Both the position numbers and the translations under genes were made by a program. Under the pieces are notes generated by a model. The model ran no database searches, was not told where the DNA came from, and worked only from the letters and a program-made list of their open reading frames with translations. Shown in pieces: positions 26,188-34,312 of a DNA stretch of 48,059 nucleotides. This DNA is from Clostridia bacterium (GTDB lineage Bacteria > Bacillota > Clostridia > Christensenellales > Aristaeellaceae): NCBI GenBank assembly GCA_009784985.1, contig WQXF01000005.1, positions 1 through 48,059 of the forward strand, given 5' to 3'. The stretch's first letter is position 1. The number at the start of each line of letters is the position of its first letter.

Positions 26188-27213
26188 ATGGCAAAAAGGG
26201 AACGCACCGGACTGGAGAGGCTGGTACGCGTGCTGTTTATCCTGTTGCTGATCGTGTTGATGGTCCTGGCTGGGTATTCCCAGTATGTAAACCAAACCTT
26301 TTTTCCAGAAAACGCGATGGCCACGGCCCTTACGCCAGTGAAGTCATTTTTTTCCGGTGCGGCGGATTATGTGGTAAACTACATGGCCACCCTTAGGCTG
26401 CGCGGCAATTTAGAAATTGAATACAACAGGCTGCGAGCCCTCAACGAGCAGTTATTGTACCGCGCGCTTTTTGCCGAAGATTTGCAATATCGCAACGACT
26501 ACCTACTGGAGCTGCTCAACGAATCCAACACGCGCAGTCCCATGAATCCGCTGTATGCCCGGGTGATCGAGCGGGAGCCGGGCAACTGGTTCTCGCAGTT
26601 TACCCTCAACAAGGGCGCCCGGGACGGCGTAAAACCCAATATGGCGGTGATTACCCACAGCGGCATGGTGGGCAGCGTGGTGGAGGTGTTCGAGAACTCC
26701 TGCAAAGTCATGACCATCATCGACAGCAACTTTAGGGTCGGCGGCCTGATCGTCAGCAGCCGCGACCAGGGCGTGGTGGGCGGCACCCTGGGCATCGACG
26801 GGCAACCCCTGTGCCGCATGAACTACCTGCCCACCTCCTCCATACCCAGGCCGGGGGACACGGTGGTGACCTCGGGCGTAAACCTTCCCTCCCCTGATAG
26901 CGAAGAAAAAGTGCCCTTTCCCAGAGGGCTGGTTCTGGGCACGGTGCGGGAGAGCACCCGCCTGTCGGATGAAAACAGATTCTACGTGGTGGTGGAGCCC
27001 ACAGCCGACTTTCAGCAAATTGAGGAAGTGCTGATCCTGCGCTACGAACCCCAAATCGAGGCGCAGCCCGAGGACAGAGAAGATACGCACACCATAGCCG
27101 AACCCTTTATGATATACCAGCCCGACATCAACGTCGAACCATTGCCTGGCGCGCCGGGCCGCCCGGATTCCACACCCGAAGATATGATGTTGGACTACGA
27201 ACAGCCCGGGTAA
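26188..27213 (+). CDS. mreC: Rod shape-determining protein MreC (first copy)
   Basis: This 341-residue bitopic membrane protein has a membrane helix at about 13-33 (VLFILLLIVLMVLAGY), a coiled coil at about 70-105, and the MreC beta-domain with VIEREPGNWFSQFTLNKG and DSNFRVGGLIVSSRDQG. It links MreB to PBP2 and RodA outside the membrane. The tail, PLPGAPGRPDSTPED, is proline-rich and longer than usual for the family. AGGAGG lies five bases before the ATG. A closely similar second copy follows at once, so this looks like a tandem duplication with divergence, including a 9-residue insertion before PFPRG. Confidence 0.93.
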   Translation: MAKRERTGLERLVRVLFILLLIVLMVLAGYSQYVNQTFFPENAMATALTPVKSFFSGAADYVVNYMATLRLRGNLEIEYNRLRALNEQLLYRALFAEDLQYRNDYLLELLNESNTRSPMNPLYARVIEREPGNWFSQFTLNKGARDGVKPNMAVITHSGMVGSVVEVFENSCKVMTIIDSNFRVGGLIVSSRDQGVVGGTLGIDGQPLCRMNYLPTSSIPRPGDTVVTSGVNLPSPDSEEKVPFPRGLVLGTVRESTRLSDENRFYVVVEPTADFQQIEEVLILRYEPQIEAQPEDREDTHTIAEPFMIYQPDINVEPLPGAPGRPDSTPEDMMLDYEQPG

Positions 27214-27238
27214 TGAACTTTCGTGTCAAGGAGAAAAC

Positions 27239-28114
27239 ATGGCCAAAAAGGAACGCATGAAGCTGGAAAGATTGGTGCGCGTGCTGGTTATCCTGCTGGT
27301 GGTCGTATTGATGATCCTAGCCGGGTATTCCCAGTATGCACACCAAACCTTTTTTTCGGAAAACGCGATGGCCGCCGCCTTTACGCCGGTGCAATCGTTT
27401 TTTTCCGGTGCAGCCGATTACGTGTCGAACTACATGTCCATCCTCAAGCTGCGTGGCAATTTAGAAATTGAATACCACAAGCTGCGCGCCCTCAACGAAC
27501 AGTTGATGTACCGCGCGCTTTTTGCCGAAGATTTGCAGTATCGCAACGACTACCTGCTGGATCTGCTGCACGAATACAACACGCGCATTCCGATGAATCC
27601 GCTGTACGCCCGGGTGATCGAACGGGAGCCGGGCAACTGGTTTTCCCAATTTACCCTCAACAAGGGCGCCCGGGACGGCGTAAAGCCCAACATGGCCGTA
27701 ATCACCCACACCGGCATGGTGGGCAATGTAGTGGAGGTGTCCGAAAACTCCTGCAAGGTCATCACCATCATCGACAGCAATTTTAAAATCGGCGCCCTGA
27801 TCGTCAGCAGCCGTGACCAAGGCGTGGTGGGCGGCACTCTAGGTATCGACGGGCAGCCCCTGTGCCGCATGTATTACCTGCCCGCCTCTTCGATACCCAG
27901 GCCGGGGGATACGGTGGTCACCTCGGGGGTAGGCCTGCCCTTTCCCAGAGGGTTGGTGCTGGGCACGGTGCGGGAGAGTACCCGCCTGCTGGAAGAAAAC
28001 AAATACTACGTGGTGGTGGAGCCTACCGCCAACTTTCAGCACATCGAAGACGTGCTGATCCTGCGTTATGAGCCCCAAATCGAGGTGCGGCCCGAGGGCG
28101 AAGAGGTTGTGTAG
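27239..28114 (+). CDS. mreC: Rod shape-determining protein MreC (second copy, ends at in-frame TAG)
   Basis: This 291-residue paralogue of the previous gene is about 80 percent identical in most of its length by eye (membrane helix VILLVVVLMILAGYSQY, VIEREPGNWFSQFTLNKG, DSNFKIGALIVSSRDQG). The length is normal for MreC, so the product may be functional. However, the frame continues after the TAG (28112-28114) for 55 open codons to another TAG at 28280-28282. That stretch encodes PLPNAPGRPG, matching the tail of the first copy. The TAG therefore either truncated a formerly longer protein or is read through at low level. Confidence 0.9.
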   Translation: MAKKERMKLERLVRVLVILLVVVLMILAGYSQYAHQTFFSENAMAAAFTPVQSFFSGAADYVSNYMSILKLRGNLEIEYHKLRALNEQLMYRALFAEDLQYRNDYLLDLLHEYNTRIPMNPLYARVIEREPGNWFSQFTLNKGARDGVKPNMAVITHTGMVGNVVEVSENSCKVITIIDSNFKIGALIVSSRDQGVVGGTLGIDGQPLCRMYYLPASSIPRPGDTVVTSGVGLPFPRGLVLGTVRESTRLLEENKYYVVVEPTANFQHIEDVLILRYEPQIEVRPEGEEVV

Positions 28115-28282
28115 CAAGATATCGTGGCGGTGCCCTCGGCGCGCCCGCAACTGGAAGGGCCGATTCTAACCGAGGCCACCCCGCAGCCGCTGCCCAACGC
28201 ACCGGGCCGCCCCGGGCTCACACCTGCGCCCACACCCGAAGGCCCGTTGCTCGACTACAACAACATGCCGGATCATCCATAG
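28115..28282 (+). pseudogene. Homologous C-terminal tail of the second MreC, separated by TAG
   Basis: These 55 codons continue the frame of the second mreC after its TAG and end in a second TAG. The sequence PLPNAPGRPGLTPAPTPEG and the final LLDYNN correspond to PLPGAPGRPDSTPED and MLDYEQ of the first copy. There is no separate start or ribosome binding site. It is best seen as the detached tail of the protein. Confidence 0.75.
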
Positions 28283-28296
28283 AATCGGGGGAAAAC

Positions 28297-28857
28297 ATGC
28301 CCAGAACATTGCGCATCCTGTTGCTGATACTCACCGTCTACATCCTACAAACCGTGATTATGCCGCGGTTTACCATGTTGCCCATTCAGCCGGATCTGTT
28401 GCTGGCCGTGCTGGTGTGGCTCACTGCCGACGGGGATCGTTACCTTGGGTTTTGTGTGGGCTCCATCATGGGTTTGATTATGGATGCCATGGTGGGGATA
28501 CTCCCCTTTCTGTATCTGCTGGCCTACCCGATTATGGGCTACGGGGCGGCGCGCCTTACCCCGGCCATCACACGCAGGCTACCCCTGCCCAAGGGCAAAC
28601 GCAGGCGCCTGCTGGAGTTCCTATACCGGTACGTTCCTATCATCACCGCCATTGCCATGGCTTCGCTGTATGAATTCGCCCTGATGGTATACCGGTACCT
28701 GAACGGCGTGGACATGACCCTTGCGGTTTTTGGCAGAATGACAGCTTATGTATTCTACTCGGCGATCGCGGCGTTTTTGGGCCGGTTCCTGGTGCGGTTT
28801 GTGATCACCGCCGGCAGGGACCGAAACCGCAAGAGCAACAACGCGCTGCAAGCTTAA
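28297..28857 (+). CDS. mreD: Rod shape-determining protein MreD
   Basis: The 186-residue integral membrane protein has about five hydrophobic segments and the MreD pattern of a small polytopic protein after mreC (ILLLILTVYILQTVIMP, PDLLLAVLVWL, GLIMDAMVGILPFLYLLAYPIMGY). MreD stabilises the elongasome at the membrane. The GGGGG-AAAAC before the ATG is a plausible ribosome binding site. It is recognised by position and membrane profile as much as by sequence. Confidence 0.85.
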   Translation: MPRTLRILLLILTVYILQTVIMPRFTMLPIQPDLLLAVLVWLTADGDRYLGFCVGSIMGLIMDAMVGILPFLYLLAYPIMGYGAARLTPAITRRLPLPKGKRRRLLEFLYRYVPIITAIAMASLYEFALMVYRYLNGVDMTLAVFGRMTAYVFYSAIAAFLGRFLVRFVITAGRDRNRKSNNALQA

Positions 28858-28897
28858 CCGTTATTTGAAATGATTATGTTGGAAAGGAGGCTGGCCC

Positions 28898-31600
28898 ATG
28901 AAAGACCGGTATCCACGGCGGCTGATAGCCATCGGCGTGGCGATGGCGGCCATGTTTGCGATGCTTGTTGTTACCCTGGCCAACCTGCAGCTCCGCGACG
29001 GCGCGGCATACGGCGTAAGCGCTGAAAGCAAAAAAACAAAGGGCATTTTTATGCGGGGCGACCGGGGCATGATCACCGACATCAACTCGGTGATTCTGGC
29101 CCAAAACAGGCGCACCTACAACGTTTGTTTTTACCGCGACCCCACCTGGATCCCCCCCGGCGGGGCCAGCGCCTACGGCCAATACTCCAGGGCCATTGTG
29201 GACGCCATCGAGATTGTGCAGCGCAACGGCAGCGAGATGATCGGCGAATTTGCCCTGCGCTTTGATCCGGCATTAAGGACCGTCAAAAAAGAAGGGGAAG
29301 AGGATCGAGAATGGGATGCGGGGAAGGATTGGAATGACAAAAGCCCCTGCAATCAAGACAATCCCTACGACGGCTGGTACTTTGAGTGGGGCAATGTAGA
29401 CGAACATGCCCAAGCCCTGCGCGAGGGAATGTGGCGTTCGAATTTATACGTATCCAGCCCCACCGCTGATCGAATCTTTGCGCGGTTGTGCGCCCGCTAC
29501 CGGCTGCTGGATACTTTGGATTGGGCTTACTATATGGAGGCCCGGCAAGTGGACAATTGGCAAGACCTATCTATTGAGGAGCGATGGCAGCACCTATCCC
29601 CCGAGCAGATGGTGGTATTGGTGGAGCATTACTCCCCCATTCTGGCGGTTTGGCAGCTGATGCAAATGAACGCCTTTTTGTCTACCCCCATCACCATCGC
29701 CGAAAACGTAAGCTGGGAAACCGTGATCGAGATCGAAACCCGGTCCATGATGTTGCCCGGCATCTCGGTGGCGGTCAGCGCCCAGCGCATCTATCCCGCC
29801 AATACCCACATGTCCCACGTAATCGGCTATATCGGTAAGATACAAAGCGTGGAACAATACCGAAACCAACTGCGGGATAAGGGCTACCGGATGGACGACC
29901 TGATCGGCCTGGACGGCATCGAACGATCCATGGAAGATTGGCTCACCCCCAACTCCTCTTTGCGGCAGGGCAAGCGGGTGGTAGAGATCGACCGCTACGG
30001 CGCCGTGAGCCGCGAATTGGAGCACATCCCCCCCCAGGACGGCAATAACGTAAGGCTCACCATCGATTCCTCCCTGCAGCGGGTGGCCGAGATGGCCCTG
30101 GAACAAAACATCAACATCATCCGCGACGAGCAGGAGAGGCTACGCGCCGATCCCCGCTGGAACGACGCTAACAAAACCACCCTCACCGGTACCGACCGGG
30201 ATTTTAACACCAGCCCCATCAAAATGGCGGAAAAAGGCGCGGTAATCGCTGTTGATATGCAGGGCCGTGTGCTGGCCTTGGCCAGCTATCCGCCCTACGA
30301 CCCCAATGCCTTTATCGTGGGGGGCAAAGCCGTGCAAGACATTATGGACGATGAGCGCAGGCCGCTGATGAATTACGCCATTCAGTCGTTGGCCACCCCC
30401 GGCTCCATCTTTAAGATGGTCACCTGCGCCGTGGCGCTGGCAACCGGCCATCTGGAGCCCAACGAAACCATCAGCGACGGGGGCCGCTTTGACAGATTTG
30501 ACAGGGTGAACGCACCCCGCTGCTGGATCGACCCCAGGCGGCTCTCCGGGCCCAACGCCCAGCACCAGAACCAAACCGTGGTAGAGGGCCTGCAAAATTC
30601 CTGCAACTATTTCTTTTACGAGGTGGCCTCCAGGGTAGGCGTGGATAGCCTGTACAAGTATTCGTCCATGTTTGGCCTCACCTCCAGAACCAACATCGAA
30701 CTGCCCGGCGAACAGCAGAGTTATGTGGGCAATCAAGCCATGCTTTTTGACCCCACCAAGGCCATCCACCCTGCCGAGCAAGCCACCTGGCGCCCCACCT
30801 TGGTAAAAAGCGCTATCAAGCGGCACTTGCAGCGCATCGGCCGTGAGCGCAACATCACCTTTGACGAAGGCAAGCTGGACCGTGCCATCAAACGCCTGAT
30901 GGAAATGGCCGTGGCGGAGCGACAATCCACCTGGGTACGTAACATCCGCTCGATCCTGATCGAAGAATTGGATATGTCCCGGGAGATGGTGTACCTGCAA
31001 GTGGTGGTGGGCGATATCTACATCATGCTCAACGAAATCCGATGGGGAGAAAGTGAAACCCTGATGATGGCCATCGGCCAGTCGATCACCCAGCTTACAC
31101 CGGCAGCGGTGGCCCGCTACGTGGCCGCCGTAGCCAACGGCGGTACCGTGTACGACCTGACCCTGATCGACTCCATCACCTCCCCGGACGGTGAGCTGAT
31201 CAATAAACATAAACCCGTGATCTCCAACACCCTGCCCGACGTAGTGCCCTTCCTGGACTATATCCACAGGGGGATGCGCGGCGTTGTGGACGAGGGCGAG
31301 GGCGGTACGGCGGCCAGATTCTTCAAAGACTTTAAATACAGGGATGAAAATGACAAACCAGACATAGCCGGTAAGACAGGAACTGCCCAGGTGAGCAGGA
31401 TCGACATTGAAAACAACGCCTGGTTTGTGGCCTACGCTCCCTACGACAATCCGGAGATCGCCGTGGTGTGTTATATCCCCAACGGATACGGCGGCGGTTA
31501 CGCCTCCCACGCGGCGCGCCTGTTGATCGAATACTACTTGGACAACCGGGGTGAGGTAAGCGCGGACTTGATGCCCGCAGCCAATAGTCTTGCATATTGA
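28898..31600 (+). CDS. Class B penicillin-binding protein (PBP2-type transpeptidase)
   Basis: This protein should cross-link peptidoglycan with RodA during elongation. It has a membrane anchor at about 8-28, a dimerisation domain, and a C-terminal transpeptidase with Ser502-I-F-Lys505 in TPGSIFKM, Ser568-C-Asn570 and Lys826-Thr-Gly in AGKTGTAQV. At 900 residues it is longer than typical PBP2 (about 650-720). The extra length lies in the region between the anchor and GLDGIERSMEDWL (about 100-270) and between SCN and KTG (about 615-710). AAAGGAGG lies eight bases before the ATG. It sits in the mre-rod cluster in the place of mrdA/pbpA. Confidence 0.92.
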   Translation: MKDRYPRRLIAIGVAMAAMFAMLVVTLANLQLRDGAAYGVSAESKKTKGIFMRGDRGMITDINSVILAQNRRTYNVCFYRDPTWIPPGGASAYGQYSRAIVDAIEIVQRNGSEMIGEFALRFDPALRTVKKEGEEDREWDAGKDWNDKSPCNQDNPYDGWYFEWGNVDEHAQALREGMWRSNLYVSSPTADRIFARLCARYRLLDTLDWAYYMEARQVDNWQDLSIEERWQHLSPEQMVVLVEHYSPILAVWQLMQMNAFLSTPITIAENVSWETVIEIETRSMMLPGISVAVSAQRIYPANTHMSHVIGYIGKIQSVEQYRNQLRDKGYRMDDLIGLDGIERSMEDWLTPNSSLRQGKRVVEIDRYGAVSRELEHIPPQDGNNVRLTIDSSLQRVAEMALEQNINIIRDEQERLRADPRWNDANKTTLTGTDRDFNTSPIKMAEKGAVIAVDMQGRVLALASYPPYDPNAFIVGGKAVQDIMDDERRPLMNYAIQSLATPGSIFKMVTCAVALATGHLEPNETISDGGRFDRFDRVNAPRCWIDPRRLSGPNAQHQNQTVVEGLQNSCNYFFYEVASRVGVDSLYKYSSMFGLTSRTNIELPGEQQSYVGNQAMLFDPTKAIHPAEQATWRPTLVKSAIKRHLQRIGRERNITFDEGKLDRAIKRLMEMAVAERQSTWVRNIRSILIEELDMSREMVYLQVVVGDIYIMLNEIRWGESETLMMAIGQSITQLTPAAVARYVAAVANGGTVYDLTLIDSITSPDGELINKHKPVISNTLPDVVPFLDYIHRGMRGVVDEGEGGTAARFFKDFKYRDENDKPDIAGKTGTAQVSRIDIENNAWFVAYAPYDNPEIAVVCYIPNGYGGGYASHAARLLIEYYLDNRGEVSADLMPAANSLAY

Positions 31601-31609
31601 GGTGAACAC

Positions 31610-32407
31610 ATGACTCCTGTATGGACAATCGTTTCGGGTAAAGGCGGCGTAGGCAAATCCACGCTGGCCGCGTCGCTGGCCGCCGGGCTAGCCAAGCGCA
31701 AGCTGCCCGTGGTACTCATCGACATGGACACCGGCCTGCGCAACCAGGACATGCTGCTTGGGTTGGAAAACCGGGTGATGTTTGACCTGGTGGATGTGGT
31801 GGACGGCAACGCGGAGCTGGAGCAGGCCCTGGTGCACGATCCCCTGCGCCCCAATCTTACGCTGCTCAGCTCTTCCCAGATCCATGAGGGGGCCGCCCTG
31901 TCACTGGAGGCGTTCCGGCCCATCGTTGAAACGTTGCGCCAGCGTTTTGCCTATGTGATCATCGACTGCCCGCCGGGGGTTGGCACATCCTTCCGTGTAT
32001 GCACGGCCATGGCCACCGATGTGATCGTATGCATCACGCCCGACGAAATCGCCCTGCGGGACGCCGACCGGGTGGCCGGGCTGCTGCGGCAGCGGGGCAA
32101 TCCGGCGCTGTGGCTGGTGGTGAACCGGCTCCGGGCCGATTGGGTGCGCAGCCGCAGCATGTACGCCCCCCAGGTGATCGCCCAAACCCTGGACATCCCC
32201 CTCACCGGTGTGCTGTATGAAGACGAGGAAGTGCTCCGTTGCCAAATCGCCCGCAAGGCCGTGATCGAAAGCGACGCGGTGATTTGGCAAACCATGGACG
32301 AAATCCTCCGCCGCCTGCTGGGCGAGCGAGTGCCCTTTACCGGCCTGCCCGAGCCCGACCCGCAAAATGGCTCTGGCAAGCGGCGCTTTAGCAAAAAGCG
32401 CAAGTAA
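31610..32407 (+). CDS. minD: MinD-like septum-site ATPase
   Basis: The 265-residue ParA/MinD ATPase shows the deviant Walker A SGKGGVGKST (residues 9-18), VLIDMDTGLRNQD, and the Walker B-like VIIDCPPGVGT. MinD recruits MinC to the membrane to block FtsZ away from midcell. The expected partner minC, which usually lies directly upstream, is absent: the stop of the PBP gene is only nine bases before this ATG. The C-terminus ends SGKRRFSKKRK, a basic tail which could bind membrane in place of the usual amphipathic helix. A Mrp/ParA paralogue used with the elongasome is an alternative. Confidence 0.85.
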   Translation: MTPVWTIVSGKGGVGKSTLAASLAAGLAKRKLPVVLIDMDTGLRNQDMLLGLENRVMFDLVDVVDGNAELEQALVHDPLRPNLTLLSSSQIHEGAALSLEAFRPIVETLRQRFAYVIIDCPPGVGTSFRVCTAMATDVIVCITPDEIALRDADRVAGLLRQRGNPALWLVVNRLRADWVRSRSMYAPQVIAQTLDIPLTGVLYEDEEVLRCQIARKAVIESDAVIWQTMDEILRRLLGERVPFTGLPEPDPQNGSGKRRFSKKRK

Positions 32408-32429
32408 AAAATCCGAAAGGAGGGACAGC

Positions 32430-33605
32430 GTGGTACTGCAAAACTCGGGCAACCGCCTGGCCCGCCCGCACTTTGACTGGCCCCTGTGCATCCTTACCTT
32501 TGCGCTGGGCATCTTTGGTGTGATCGCGGTGAGCATTACCAACTTCGATCCCTCGTTGGGATCCGACCGGCCGCTGCTTATGCTCATTACCGATTCGGGA
32601 AACGGCAGCTGGCAGGCCATCTATTTGCTGATTTCGCCCATAGCCATTGCGGGTGTGATGTTTTTTAGTTATCAGTTTTTGGGCCGGATTTGGCCGGTGC
32701 TGTACGGCGCCTGCTGTGTTTTGCTGGTGATGGCGCTCTCCGCCAGATACATGGAAGGCGACACCGGCACATTCTCCCGCTGGCTTACGCTAATTTGGGA
32801 TCGTACCCTGCAGCCTTCGGAACTGGTAAAGATCGCCGTGATCATTTCCCTGTCCAGCGAGCTTTCGCGCAACGAAAAGCCGGTGCCCAATGTACGGTAC
32901 TTTATCCGCCTGCTGGTACATGTTGGTGTGCCCATGGTGCTCATCATCCTACAGCCGGATATAGGCACCATGCTGGTGCTCATCGTCATCTTTTTTACCC
33001 TTTTGCTGGCCGCGGGCTGCAGCCTAAAGCTTTGGTTTGGTTTGCTTACGAGTGGCATCGCCGCCCTGATCCCCTTGGGCATGTACTTGGCGCGAACCGA
33101 AAACTTCCGTTGGATGCGCCTGATCTCTTTTATCGATCCCCATCTGTACAGTGATGCGGGGGGATACCAGATGCTCCACTCCATGCTGGCGGTGGGTTCG
33201 GGTGGCCTGCGGGGGGTGGGCATGTTTGTAGATGGCACGCTCACCCAATTAAACTATGTGCCCGAAAACCACACCGACTTTATCTTCTCTTCCATTGGCG
33301 AAACCATGGGGTTTATCGGCGCTATGCTGCTGCTTGCCCTGTACGCGCTGCTGTTTTACCGCATGTTATTGCTGGCCTACAACACGCCGGACCGTTACGG
33401 CAGGCTGATCATCATCGGCGTGATGAGCATGCTGATGTTCCATGTGTTTGAAAACGTGGGCATGAATATCGGCGTGATGCCCATCACCGGCATCCCGCTG
33501 CCTTTTATCAGCTTTGGAGGCTCCAATTTGATTGCCAACATGGGCGGCGTGGCGTTGGTGCTAAACGTAACCAAACGAAAACGGGGGGTGCGGAGGCGGT
33601 ATTAA
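32430..33605 (+). CDS. rodA: RodA/FtsW-family peptidoglycan glycosyltransferase
   Basis: This 391-residue SEDS protein with about ten membrane helices polymerises lipid II into glycan strands. Signature segments are LQPSELVKIAVI, NYVPENHTDFIFSSIGE (the conserved extracytoplasmic loop) and ITGIPLPFISFGGSNL. The start is GTG 32430, five bases after AAAGGAGGG. An earlier in-frame start inside minD has no ribosome binding site. With the adjacent class B PBP it forms the RodA-PBP2 pair. It is the last gene of the mre cluster. Confidence 0.9.
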   Translation: MVLQNSGNRLARPHFDWPLCILTFALGIFGVIAVSITNFDPSLGSDRPLLMLITDSGNGSWQAIYLLISPIAIAGVMFFSYQFLGRIWPVLYGACCVLLVMALSARYMEGDTGTFSRWLTLIWDRTLQPSELVKIAVIISLSSELSRNEKPVPNVRYFIRLLVHVGVPMVLIILQPDIGTMLVLIVIFFTLLLAAGCSLKLWFGLLTSGIAALIPLGMYLARTENFRWMRLISFIDPHLYSDAGGYQMLHSMLAVGSGGLRGVGMFVDGTLTQLNYVPENHTDFIFSSIGETMGFIGAMLLLALYALLFYRMLLLAYNTPDRYGRLIIIGVMSMLMFHVFENVGMNIGVMPITGIPLPFISFGGSNLIANMGGVALVLNVTKRKRGVRRRY

Positions 33606-33609
33606 CCCC

Positions 33610-33638
33610 TTGCAATTTTTGAGAACCCACTGTACAAT
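33610..33638 (+). promoter_or_regulatory. Promoter of the small secreted protein gene
   Basis: A -35 TTGCAA (33610-33615) and a -10 TACAAT (33633-33638) are 17 bp apart, a few bases after the rodA stop. AGGAGG follows before the ATG at 33690. Confidence 0.6.
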
Positions 33639-33689
33639 GCAACTAAATCATCCCAGGAAAAACTAGGTATAAAATAGGAGGAGACCAAC

Positions 33690-34289
33690 GTGAAAAAAGT
33701 TTTAGCGTGCCTAATGCTCATCGCACTGCTGTTGCCCGCCGGGGTTTTTGCCGCCGAGTTTGACCCCAACGGCGTGTACTACGCGTATCTTGGCTTGCAG
33801 TCCCAGAATCAGATATTCCGCAACGCGTGGGCTTGCCCCTACTTTGGCGCGGAGGGCACAGATTGGGCCAAGTACGACGACAACCATTTTAACGATATGT
33901 TCCACACCGACAACGGCCTCCAAGCCGGTGTGTTCCAGGATATAGAGATCCGAGGCAACGGGACCTACTCGGTAAGCGTTAGCGGCTTTGACTTTGGCAA
34001 CGACGAGATGTTTAACCTCATCTTTTTCTCCACCAATATCCCCCTGGCCGGAAATCCTGTAACCTTTTCCGACGTAACGGTGAAGATGGACGGCAGCACC
34101 AAGTCCAGGTTTGACGGCGATGATGGCAACAGACCCATCATTCCGGGGCTGGATACCAACGAAACCAAAGATTTTTACGAGGTGCACTGCATCAGTGGAT
34201 TGCTTGAATACGATATGCCTACAGACGAGATTTCCATTGAGTTTACCGTAAGTGGTTTTGCGTATGACTTGGAGTTGCTTGTGTATTAA
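33690..34289 (+). CDS. Small secreted protein, unknown function
   Basis: The 199-residue product has a clear signal peptide (VLACLMLIALLLPAGVFA, cleavage after about residue 21). The mature part is acidic and rich in aromatic residues, Asp and Gly (EFDPNGVYYAYLGLQSQNQIF onward), and looks like an all-beta domain of the carbohydrate-binding type. I recognise no specific family. GGAGGAG precedes an ATG/GTG pair; the GTG start AACGTGAAAAAAG is chosen because it begins the lysine-rich signal. It has its own promoter, separate from the mre cluster. Confidence 0.65.
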   Translation: MKKVLACLMLIALLLPAGVFAAEFDPNGVYYAYLGLQSQNQIFRNAWACPYFGAEGTDWAKYDDNHFNDMFHTDNGLQAGVFQDIEIRGNGTYSVSVSGFDFGNDEMFNLIFFSTNIPLAGNPVTFSDVTVKMDGSTKSRFDGDDGNRPIIPGLDTNETKDFYEVHCISGLLEYDMPTDEISIEFTVSGFAYDLELLVY

Positions 34290-34312
34290 GCCATCGCCGC
34301 GCCAGCGTTTTT

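Noticed and set aside
28112-28282. TAG in the second mreC as pyrrolysine or a reassigned codon
   Set aside because: TAG also ends maf and the tail itself, and no pyl genes are in the window. Plain truncation or weak readthrough is simpler.
34290-34312. Terminator between the small secreted protein and the protease gene
   Set aside because: There is a run of seven T, but the preceding GC-rich stretch forms only a three-base stem, so I did not list it.
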